A DNA stretch of 50,032 nt, from contig QPMI01000001.1 of NCBI GenBank assembly GCA_004431415.1, forward strand, positions 1-50,032, written 5' to 3'. The notes beneath the pieces are model-generated. The model had not been told where the DNA came from, ran no database searches, and worked only from the letters and a program-made list of their open reading frames with translations. A program made the translations under genes and the position numbers. Positions 33,456 through 42,023 of this stretch are shown here, piece by piece (within the stretch, counting starts at the first letter, position 1; every line of letters starts with the position of its first letter). Source of the DNA: Cyanophora paradoxa (taxonomy: Eukaryota > Glaucocystophyceae > Cyanophorales > Cyanophoraceae).

Positions 33456-34007
33456 GTGTGCCGAGTGGCCGGCGGGCGGCGAGCCGACGCCCTCGAGAGA
33501 TGGTTCGCCGTCAACCGCGCCCGCCAGGTCTGCCGCGAAAATGGAAATCTAGATCCGCGAAACTCGATGCCGCGAAATTCGGTCAATTTAATTTTGCAGT
33601 TACATGAAGTTCACGTGCGATTAATATTACACGAATCGCAGATCCTGGAGGGGCGGCTGCGGGAGGTGCGGGCCCTGGCGGCGGCCCTCCTCGAGCGCCG
33701 CGCCCTCTCGGGCCGCCAGGTCGAGCCCCTCTCGCCCCGTCCCGCCCATCGAACCAGCTCCCTCGCCCTTCGCCGAGGCGCTGTTGCAGGTGGAGTGGAT
33801 CGTGCGGGGGGCGGCGGGGCGGGCGAAGGCGGAGGGGGCGGAGGAGCCGGCGCGCGCGGAGAGGAAGAAGACCGCCGGCCGCGCAGCGATGGCCGCCTGA
33901 TATCGATGGTGAAAGCAGCTGCAGCCCGGGGGCCGAATTCGAAGCGAGCCTGGTCGAAGTCAACTTGGAAGGGCTCTCCAAGGCGCTATAGCTTGGCGAA
34001 ATATTAA
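33456..34007 (+). CDS. Uncertain 183-codon ORF
   Basis: The ATG at 33456 opens a 183-codon frame ending at 34007. The first 100 residues have unbiased composition (A-L-E-R-W-F-A-V-N-R-A-R-Q-V-C-R-E-N-G-N) and include a helical stretch (L-E-G-R-L-R-E-V-R-A-L-A-A-A-L-L-E-R-R). The middle is Gly-rich and looks like intron or shadow sequence. No family was recognised. It lies between two minus-strand signalling pieces and might be a relic or a chance frame. The minus strand of the same stretch also has open segments, so even the strand is uncertain. Confidence 0.18.
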   Translation: MCRVAGGRRADALERWFAVNRARQVCRENGNLDPRNSMPRNSVNLILQLHEVHVRLILHESQILEGRLREVRALAAALLERRALSGRQVEPLSPRPAHRTSSLALRRGAVAGGVDRAGGGGAGEGGGGGGAGARGEEEDRRPRSDGRLISMVKAAAARGPNSKRAWSKSTWKGSPRRYSLAKY

Positions 34008-34229
34008 TTGCACGATATATCAGCTAGCGCTAGCTATATTGATGTTCAATATCAGGCTTCAGACACAGGCTTCAGCTAGACAATAAGCTGGGCTGGAGAA
34101 ATTTCAGTGACTCGCAACTGAACAACACGGGGCTTCAAATAGATTACTTGTGCCGCCATATCTTGCTTGTCGACACGAAACGGAAAGCTTATTTACAATT
34201 TAGCTGTTTACAATTTAGCTGCGTGTGCA

Positions 34230-37200
34230 TCACTCCTCGCGCTCCCCAATTGAATCCGGCGGAGGGCGGGCGGGGCTCGCGATCGCGGCCCGCTCGAGGC
34301 CGCGGCCGGCGCTCCGGCACCCCACCGGCGGGGGCGCCCGGCGCCCCACCGCCGCGGCGGCCTGGGCGAGGGCGCGGGCGAGGTCGTCCACCCGCACGGG
34401 CTTCTGCGCAGGGGCCCCGGCGCCGGCGTCGGGGCGGCCCGCGGCGGAGGCGCGTCAAGGGCGGGTGCACGGGGCGGACCGCGAGGAAGGCGTCGTAGCC
34501 GGCCTCGGCGCACTGGCGCCGGTCGCGGGCGCCCACGTTGGCGGAGAGGGCGATGGCGTAGGGGACGCGCCCCGGGGCAGCTCGGCCCGCATCCGCTGCA
34601 GGCTCTCCAGCCCGTCCATCTCCGGCACTGTCCGCGGCGCTCACTCAGACTTGGCCGACCGGGCGGGGCGGGGTGGGGCGCGCTCATGATGTCGGAGAGG
34701 AGGACGTCGAAGGGGGCGGGGCCGGCCGCCGCCTCCCGCGCCGCCCGCAGCGCCTCCAGCCCGTCCCCCGCGTGCACCACCCCCTTGTGGCCCTGCCCCG
34801 CGGCCGCCCTCGAAACCAGAAGGGCGGCGAGCGCGGCGAGGGGCGGGGCGGGGCGGACGAGCTTGGCGAGCTGCATGAGGAGGATCCTCGCGTTCGTCGG
34901 CGTGTCCTCTGCGCCGGGCACGCGAGGCGGGGCCGGGCGGATCGGCCCCGTGAGCCACAGGGCCATACGACGCCTGGACAGCGCGCTCGAGCCGCTCACC
35001 GACGAGGAGGATACGGGGCTGCCTCTGCGCTGGCGCCTTGGGCTCGGCGGGGGCGGGGGAGGCCTCCGGGGCGGCCGCCGGGGAGCCTGCAGCTGGGGGC
35101 GCCGGCTCGACCCGCTCCGCCTCCGCCATCGCCGCCTCCGCCGCGCTGGCGATCCCGATTCAAGCTCCGTGCGAATGTTTGGGCCGCAAAGGGGCTCGTT
35201 TACCGCGTTGAGGGTGTCTCCGACTCCGTTTCCGCTCTAGACCTGGTGTCGTGCGAGGATCCAGACCACGGAGGGGGAGACAGGACCGCTCACCTTGTGG
35301 AGTAGTCGTCCGCGGGGCCCGAGGACGAGCCGAGGCAGGCGATGCCGGCGCCGGGCGCCCCGGGGCGTTCGCGGGTGTGCCGCGTGAGGGCGTCGTGCAG
35401 CGCCTGCTCCGAGAGGGGGATGCGCAGCGAGCAGACGTTCGGGCCCAGCAGCGCTGCGCGCATCGAAATCAGAGCGAGCTGTAATGGCGCGGCCCTGGTC
35501 CGCGACGGCACCTTTGTCGATGATGACTGTCGAGCGGAGCACAAGGAGGCGCGGGGGCGGCCGCCCGGCCTCCGGGGGGTGTGCCGCGTCGAGCGCCGCC
35601 CGCAGCCGCGCGACCTGCGGCGGCGCTCGGCCGGAGCCGCCGTCCGATGCCGCGCGGGCGCACGGCGGCGGGGGCCTCGGCGGGGGGGACGAGGGAGGGC
35701 ATGAAGAAGAGGACGGCGGCGATGTCCCCCGGCGGCCGCCTCCCGCCGGATGAGCTCCTCGGCCTCCGCCAGCGTCCTCGCGCGGGGCGCGCGCATGCCC
35801 CAGCGCCGGGCGTCGGCGGGGACGCCCCCCGCCCACAGCGCCTCGTCCACCGCCAGCACCACCGCCCGGCCCCGAAGCGCCGCGTAACCCTGGCCCCCAC
35901 CCCCCCCGCCCCGCCCCGCCTCAGCCCGGCCGCGGGGATCGCAGGGCGGGCGAGGAGGGCACGGGGAGGGGCCGCAGGTCGTCGGCCGGGGGCGCCGGCT
36001 CCGCGCGGAACGTGAAGGCGAACGTGGAGCCTGCCCCGCCCCGCGTCGCGCCGCGCCGGCTGGGGCGGAGAGGCGGGCGGGGGCGGGACCGGAGCCCGGG
36101 GTGGAGACGAGGGCGATGCCGCCCTCGAGGGCCCGCGCGATGTTCATCGAGATGAAGAGCCCCAGGCCCGTCCCTGCGCCCCCGCCCCGTCGCCCCAGCG
36201 CCGCGGTCCGCGAGCGGGGGCCGGCGGCACGGGCACCGTGGTAGCGGCGGGACTTGGAGGCGTCGAGCTGCGTGAAGAACGCGAAGAGCTTCTCTGCGCC
36301 CGCCCCGCCGCTCGGCCCTCGCGAATCCGAACAGGACACGGGGGACAGCGCACGCTGGTCCTCGTCGCTGATGCCGGCCCCGCGTCTGCGCGCGCGGCAC
36401 AGACGCTCGTCGCTCAAACGAAGGCCGAGGGCGGCGGCGGGCGGGCGGGGGGAGGGGCGGCGCGCCGGTGACGGCGATGCGGAAGAGGTGGCGGCCGTCA
36501 GGGCCCGGGCAGCCCTCGGCCTCCACCTGCTCCCCGGGCGCGCGCCCAGCTCGGGCCGGCGCTGCGGGAGGGCGGCCGGGGCCGGGACCGGGGCTCGGCG
36601 GGGGCGGAGCACCTCGACGACGACGCGGCCGCCCGCCTCGGAGACCTTCGCCGCGTCTGGCCAGTCCCGGGACACGTCAGCCGTGCGTCTCCGGGCGGCG
36701 GGCCGGCCGCGCGCACTCCCCACGAGGTTGATCATGACTGCACGGGGGCAGCGGTCAGAGGCGGTGCGATGGGCGAAGGTGCGCGAGGGCGGGGCGCGCC
36801 CTGCCGGATGCGGCCTTGTCGAGACGATGAAGCGGGGCGTCCCCTCGTGCATCTGCGCGGCACGCCGGTCAGCCGGCGGCGGCGCAGGAGGGCGGCCGGC
36901 GGGGTGAGACAGACGAGGAGCTGAAGCGAGAGTTCTTCGAGGCGGTGACGGGCCTGGTGCGGCGCGACTTGCCGCCGGGCACAAATGGATGGAACGCAAG
37001 GGTGAGGGAAGCTTAAGCACCACATGAGGTCCATGACATCTTGAGCACAGGCTCGGAGGTCGAACGGCCCCGTGGTGATCAGGAGCCGCCCGCCGCGCTC
37101 CAGCGCGCTCGCATCGAGCACCTGCGCGAACACTGTGAGGTCTGCCAAAGAGGCCGCTGCCGCGGGCGCCGCAGATGATCTCACCTCTCCGACCAGGTCG

Positions 37201-39162
37201 ACGAGCCTGCGAGGCATGACGAGTCGGGCGATCGCGAGCGCGGTTGGCGGCATGCGCGGCACGCACGCTTGGGCGGAGGAGCGGATGATCTGGAGTACTC
37301 GCGAAGGTCGAGCGGGGTTGCATCCCAGCATCAGGTCCGTCAGCCCGAGCACCTGCAAACGCTGGCTTAGATAGAGACGTGGGAGCGGGGCGAGACCTGC
37401 GGCGCGCGCGCGCACCGCCTGCATCGGCGTCCGCATCTCGTCTGGCCATGGCGCGACTACCGAGTCAAGAGCCGCACGCGCGGCGGGGCGGCGGGGGCGG
37501 GGCGGGGGGGCGGACGGGTGACGACGGAGAGGAAGTCGGCCTTGGCGCGGGCGGCGGCCTGCGCCGCCTTCACGAGGTCCGCCTGCGCCAGGGCGATCCC
37601 CACCGCCTCGCACACGTCCTCGAAGAGCGTCCTCTCCTCCCCGCTCACCGCCCGGTCCTCCCCCGCCCACTTCACCGCCACCACCCCGTTGACCTGCCCC
37701 CGCGCCCCGTCGTGCTGGTGGATACAAATGCATGGTTGATGAGATACGAGCGGGGCGCGCCCTGCCGCCGAAGGAGGTGGCGCGGAGGAGGCAGGAGCGG
37801 ACGCCGAGCTCGTCGCGGCGCGGGCGATCTCGTCGTTGGCGAAGCCCTCGGGCCCGCACGCCCGCTCCCCGGCCCACTCCTGCGCCTTCCGGATGTCGCC
37901 CAGCAACAGCGTCGCGCCGCCTTGTCGCGGACGAAGGCCTGCGAGGGGCCGCACGCGTCAGCTCACTAGATGCGCATGCGCGTGGCGAAGCGGTAGCGCG
38001 CCTGTATGCGGCGCTGGACGGTGGGCAGGGCGTGCGCCCCAAGGTCCAAACTTGAAGAGCTCGAGTTTGGCTCCGCGCGATTGCTCCGCTTGATTGCAAC
38101 CTCCTGAACCTGCGCGTGGCGATTGCATTGCAACCTCAGCAGCTGCGGCAAAAAGCGATGTCCCAGGCCTAGACCAATGATTTTCCCGAAGAGGCCGCAC
38201 CTCGACGCCATTCTTGCCTTCCGCATCGAGTGTCACAATCTGCTTTGTTTGATCATGATACCAGCACGCGGTCGATATCGATGTCTATAGTCTAGATCTA
38301 GTTCTAGAGCAGTGCCCGGGATCGCGACCGCACCTCGACGTGGTCGGCGTCGAAGACGTCGCGCAGCCGCTGCGCCGTCGCCTCGATAATCTGCGACGCC
38401 CCGTCAGCGAACTGCCGTAAATATCCAGTGCAGAAGATGCAGCGCAACTTGTGCGGCTCGAGCGTGGTCGCGGATCTCCGCGGTGATCGTTCGGAGGAGG
38501 GTCGCCCGCTCGAGCTGCGTCGCCCGGGGGCGCGCGCGTCACAGATCTAGACCGTCAAGATCCAGATGGCGTCGCTGAAACGGCGAAGGCGCCGGCGCGC
38601 GCGCCTCGGAGCGGAGGAGGCGGTTCTTGGCCTCGAGGTCCCGCAGGAGGTTGTCCTGCCCGATCGCGTGCCCTGCACCGCGGAAGAGGGGGCGATCTTA
38701 CGTTGCAAATGCATCTAAGCCGTCGGCTGCGAGCGCCGCGCACCGATCTGTCGCAGACGCTCTCGAAGATCGCTGCGGCGGCGCGCGCGCAGAAGTAGCC
38801 TCACGATCAACCGCCGAATTCGAAGCGGTGGCGGCGCAAAGATCCGAAATCGTCCCTACCAATCTCGTGAGGGGTGGGCTCCTTTGCACTCTCCCAGGAT
38901 ACCGAAACTAGACCCGTAACCTGCAGGGTATTCAGCTAAATGCAGGGAGGCGAAGTTCGGCGCGAGAGATCTAGAGGACCTGCCACCCCACTCAGTCGCT
39001 CGGACGAGGCTGGAGCGAATGCCGAGCTCCTTCAGGTCTCCTTCAATTTTTCGAACTCGTCCTGCGACGTCCGTGTACACATGTCATTCTTAATTCCGAA
39101 CGCAGCTCTAACGAGAATCGGAGCAGGCAGGATTCGCACATCAGACCGTCGGCGGGCCCCCG
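34230..39162 (-). CDS. Hybrid histidine kinase: GAF-GAF-HisKA-HATPase-REC-REC, 5' end missing
   Basis: From 5' to 3': the end of a first GAF domain (L-K-E-L-G-I-R-S-S-L-V-R-A-T-E-W-G-G, about 39,000); a helical linker (L-L-R-D-L-E-A-K-N-R-L-L); a second GAF (L-E-R-A-T-L-L-R-T-I-T-A-E-I-R-D, 38,500; I-I-E-A-T-A-Q-R-L-R-D-V-F-D-A-D, 38,380; E-L-G-V-R-S-C-L-L-R-A-T-S-F-G-G, 37,790; G-V-V-A-V-K-W, 37,680); HisKA with V-V-T-H-E-M-R-T-P-M, whose His codon is split by a 74-nt intron (37442-37515); the ATPase N, F and G boxes (G-A-G-I-S-D-E-D-Q-R-A; L-F-A-F-F-T-Q-L-D; G-T-G-L-G-L-F-I-S-M-N-I-A, 36,150); a degenerate receiver (V-V-L-A-V-D-E-A-L-W-A-G-G-V...) lacking the usual Asp-Lys pair; and an intact REC (R-I-L-L-V-E-D-T-P-T-N-A-R; D-I-M-M-P-E-M-D-G; A-F-L-A-K-P-V-R). 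The stop is TGA 34230-34232. A one-base slip near 37,813 separates D-E-I-A-R-A-A from D-E-L-G-V-R. The gene is cut off at the junction. Confidence 0.72.
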
Positions 39163-39322
39163 CTGTGTAGAGGATATATTAATTTGAACGAGTATGAAAG
39201 GTTCTATTTTCTTTCTGTTGAGGTTTATAAAATGATTTCTAGCTTCAAGAGAGCTGTTGCAGCAAGAAAATAATTTTGTAACTTTATCTATTGTCTATAA
39301 CCTATAACCTATAACCTAAATC
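39163..39322. other. Junction between eukaryotic and bacterial DNA
   Basis: GC-rich sequence ends with CGGCGGGCCCCCGCTGTGTAG (about 39,150-39,172). From there the sequence becomes A/T-rich and stays so to the end. The remaining stretch up to 39,322 is bacterial upstream sequence of amn and shows no gene. No insertion-sequence ends, target duplication, vector sequence or long homology is visible at the changeover. Confidence 0.8.
39295..39322. repeat. CTATAAC heptamer repeat before amn
   Basis: Three perfect CTATAAC units (39295-39315) and a decayed fourth (CTAAATC, 39316-39322) end directly at the GTG start codon of amn. They occupy the leader where a ribosome would bind. No Shine-Dalgarno sequence is present, which is usual in Bacteroidetes. 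Confidence 0.9.
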
Positions 39323-40093
39323 GTGAAAACTAAAACAGAAATAGTAAACAATTGGTTGCCTCGCTATACCGGTGAGAAACTAGAGAATTTTGGTAAATTT
39401 ATCTTGTTAACCAACTTCGGTAACTATGTAACCATGTTTGCCAAATGGCATAAAGTTAAAGTTGTTGGTACGGATAGGCCAATGCAATGCGCTACTGCCA
39501 ACGGCATTACGATTATCAATTTTGGAATGGGTAGTCCGGGTGCCGCTACTATTATGGATTTATTAACTGCTATAGAACCCGAAGCTGTATTGTTTCTGGG
39601 TAAGTGTGGAGGGCTGAAGAGAAGAAATAAATTAGGTGATTTAATACTGCCGATCGCTGCCATACGAGGAGAAGGTACATCCAATGATTATTTCCCACCC
39701 GAAGTGCCTGCTATGCCAGCATTCGCACTTCAAAAAGCCATTTCAACTACAATCAGGGATTATAAAGTAGATTACTGGACAGGTACCGTATACACTACTA
39801 ACCGAAGGGTTTGGGAACACGATGATGCTTTTAAAGAGTATCTTACCAAAGTAAGGGCCTATGCCATTGATATGGAAACAGCAACTATTTTCACTGTTGG
39901 TTTCTATAATAAAATTCCAACCGGGGCTTTATTATTGGTTAGTGATCAACCCATGATTCCCGATGGGGTTAAAACTGAAGCCAGTGATAAGAAGATTACG
40001 GAACAATATGTTGAGAAGCACTTGAAAATTGGTATCGACTCTCTAAAACAATTGATAAATAAAGGACAAACCGTTCGCCACCTACGCTTCTAA
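39323..40093 (+). CDS. amn: AMP nucleosidase
   Basis: It hydrolyses AMP to adenine and ribose 5-phosphate, controlling adenylate levels. The 256-residue protein is the short Bacteroidetes form without the N-terminal regulatory domain of the enterobacterial enzyme. Family features visible: a phosphorylase-type Rossmann-like core (I-T-I-I-N-F-G-M-G-S-P-G-A-A-T; A-V-L-F-L-G-K-C-G-G-L), the conserved E-T acidic site (A-I-D-M-E-T-A-T-I-F) and L-L-V-S-D-Q-P. The start is GTG at 39323; an internal ATG is much later and would remove conserved residues. It converges with ccmB, overlapping its end by about 4 nt. It is intact. Confidence 0.9.
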   Translation: MKTKTEIVNNWLPRYTGEKLENFGKFILLTNFGNYVTMFAKWHKVKVVGTDRPMQCATANGITIINFGMGSPGAATIMDLLTAIEPEAVLFLGKCGGLKRRNKLGDLILPIAAIRGEGTSNDYFPPEVPAMPAFALQKAISTTIRDYKVDYWTGTVYTTNRRVWEHDDAFKEYLTKVRAYAIDMETATIFTVGFYNKIPTGALLLVSDQPMIPDGVKTEASDKKITEQYVEKHLKIGIDSLKQLINKGQTVRHLRF

Positions 40094-40749
40094 TCTTTCC
40101 ATAAAAAGGGGAATAAGATATAGGCTAAAGCTATTACCAAGATATCGAGCCCGATAAGCATAGCTATCAAATCGGTCATGCCATTTTGCACCACCGAAGA
40201 AAAAGCCACAACGGCTATTTTCATTAATAATAATAATTGAGGAATAATTAATGGAAATCCCATAATTGCCATTAAAGCAGTTTGCTGCTGCGCTTTGGCT
40301 GCTATGGCCGCTAAAAAAGTAAATACCAGGCTTAAGCTGATTCCTCCTAATAAGCTGATACTGATAAATCTGGCAAAATAGGCAAGTGGGTTGCCCAATA
40401 AAAGTGTAAATATGCCTAAGCTTACCAGATTCATGAACAGCATTAGTACTGCATTGAATAAGAGTTTGGATATCACAAAGGCAGTTGGGGAGCTAATCGT
40501 GTAATAGTATAACATTCTACCCCTATGCTCTTGTAAAAAACTTTTGGCAACTGCATTAATGCAAATAAATAGTTGCAATATCCAAAACAGCGAGTTCCAA
40601 ATTCGATCTTCGGGTTGTCCGGCAGAAAGATAAACCACAAAACTGGTAGCACTGATATAAAGTAGAATGCCATAAAAAGTATACTGTTGCCTCATTTCAA
40701 GCAATATATCTTTCTTCAATAAGGCCCATATGTTTTTGCTAAGATTCAT
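40090..40749 (-). CDS. ccmB: Heme exporter protein B (cytochrome c maturation ABC permease)
   Basis: CcmB is the permease subunit of the CcmABCD complex, which works in heme delivery for cytochrome c maturation. The 219-residue protein has about six membrane segments ([41 protein letters not shown]) and the family's N-terminal amphipathic start ([13 protein letters not shown]). It starts at ATG 40749 and overlaps the end of tdk by 11 nt, so the two are translationally coupled. No ccmA or ccmC lies beside it in this window. Confidence 0.87.
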   Translation of the reverse strand: MNLSKNIWALLKKDILLEMRQQYTFYGILLYISATSFVVYLSAGQPEDRIWNSLFWILQLFICINAVAKSFLQEHRGRMLYYYTISSPTAFVISKLLFNAVLMLFMNLVSLGIFTLLLGNPLAYFARFISISLLGGISLSLVFTFLAAIAAKAQQQTALMAIMGFPLIIPQLLLLMKIAVVAFSSVVQNGMTDLIAMLIGLDILVIALAYILFPFLWKD

Positions 40750-41305
40750 GAAAACAGGTTCTACAACGGGGTTCGTAAGTATCTTTTTCTCCTAATAAAA
40801 CCTGACCGGCATCGGCGGTTTTGCGATATGAAATATTGGCGATACTACCACATTTCATACAAATAGCATGTAACTTAGTGATATAATCGGCAATAGCCAG
40901 TAAGTTAGGCATAGGTCCAAAAGGTTTGCCCATATAATCCATATCCAAACCGGCCACTATCACACGCACGCCTCTAAGTGCGAGGGTCTCACAAACATGT
41001 ATAATTTCGGCATCAAAGAACTGGGCTTCATCAATACCTACCACATCTACATCCTGTGCCATTAATAAAATGGTTTGAGAATTATCGATCGGGGTAGAAG
41101 GAATACTGGAAGCGTCGTGACTCACCACTTTTGCTTGATCGTATCGCGTGTCGATAGCAGGCTTAAATATTTCCACTTTCAAATTGGCAATTCGCGCTCT
41201 TTTCAGTCTACGAATAAGTTCTTCTGTTTTTCCGCTGAACATACTTCCACATACAACTTCAATCCATCCTTTGCGTGCACCCGATAAATTTGGCTCTATA
41301 AACAT
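40739..41305 (-). CDS. tdk: Thymidine kinase (type II)
   Basis: It phosphorylates thymidine (and deoxyuridine) with ATP in the salvage pathway. The P-loop is G-S-M-F-S-G-K-T (about residues 18-25). D-E-A-Q-F-F is the Walker B-like catalytic region. V-A-G-L-D-M-D-Y comes next. The two Cys pairs C-x-x-C (C-M-K-C and C-R-T-C) form the structural zinc site. Its 188 residues fit the family. I place the start at ATG 41305 (M-F-I-E-P-N-L); the longer frame to 41401 would add a non-conserved tail across the divergent gene's start. It is the first gene of a tdk-ccmB pair and divergent from the hypothetical gene at 41385. Confidence 0.93.
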   Translation of the reverse strand: MFIEPNLSGARKGWIEVVCGSMFSGKTEELIRRLKRARIANLKVEIFKPAIDTRYDQAKVVSHDASSIPSTPIDNSQTILLMAQDVDVVGIDEAQFFDAEIIHVCETLALRGVRVIVAGLDMDYMGKPFGPMPNLLAIADYITKLHAICMKCGSIANISYRKTADAGQVLLGEKDTYEPRCRTCFHES

Positions 41306-41384
41306 GAAATAAAATAATATTAATAAAGAAAACGTTAGTAGCTTTATATCTGGCTCATTAACAACCCCAAAAGTATTGTTTCCC

Positions 41385-42023
41385 ATGGAAAGATTGGGCA
41401 CTTTAATTAATAAATTAAAAGAACAGTTCGATCAACAAGCTGAACCATCTCAAATGGCTATTACGGCACAGTTGGTATTGGCTGAATTACAGCCCAAAGC
41501 TATAGAGCCTATAAATAACGGTAAAGTAGCTGTAGTGATGCCCGCAATAGCACTACCGGCACAGCAAATGGAGAGCCCGGCTTTTCCGGTAGAACATAAG
41601 CCTGTAAAAAAAGAAGAACAATCAGGTTGGCTATTTGAAGAGCCTATGGCGATTCCTACTTTGATTCATCAAGATTATCATCAAGCTGCAACAGATATCA
41701 ATGCTTTTTTAGGAGGTACTACTAATAGTGTAAACGACAGGCTTAAACAAGAAGAAACGGAAGTTGCTACTATGTTGGAAGAAGCTCCTATCCGGGATCT
41801 CAAAAAAGCAATCAGCATCAATGATCGGTATTTGTTTATCAATAATTTATTTAGGGGAGATGAGAATATGTATGAAAGAAGTATTCGAACCATCAACGGA
41901 TTCAATATTTACCCCGAAGCGCAATACTGGATACAAAGAGAATTAAAAGTAAAATTGAGTTGGGAAGAGAATAGTGAGCCTGTAAAACTTTTCGATCAAT
42001 TAGTTAAGAGACGGTTTGCCTGA
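41385..42023 (+). CDS. Conserved Bacteroidetes hypothetical protein
   Basis: A 212-residue soluble protein starting at ATG 41385 ([12 protein letters not shown]). The N-terminus is helical and the middle Pro/Glu-rich and flexible. The C-terminal 90 residues are ordered-looking: [21 protein letters not shown] and [15 protein letters not shown] recall this C-terminal pattern from conserved hypothetical proteins of Bacteroidetes but know no function. It lies divergent to tdk, and its end overlaps the end of the convergent waaA by 28 nt. No membrane segment or signal peptide. Confidence 0.75.
   Translation: MERLGTLINKLKEQFDQQAEPSQMAITAQLVLAELQPKAIEPINNGKVAVVMPAIALPAQQMESPAFPVEHKPVKKEEQSGWLFEEPMAIPTLIHQDYHQAATDINAFLGGTTNSVNDRLKQEETEVATMLEEAPIRDLKKAISINDRYLFINNLFRGDENMYERSIRTINGFNIYPEAQYWIQRELKVKLSWEENSEPVKLFDQLVKRRFA

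Noticed and set aside
39115-39172. tRNA-like sequence at the junction (GCAGGATTCGCA resembles a reversed T loop)
   Set aside because: The T stem does not pair on its second side, and no acceptor or anticodon arm can be folded.
39295-39322. CCTATAA-like repeats as a telomere
   Set aside because: Only three units, internal, directly before a bacterial gene, and not a known telomere unit.
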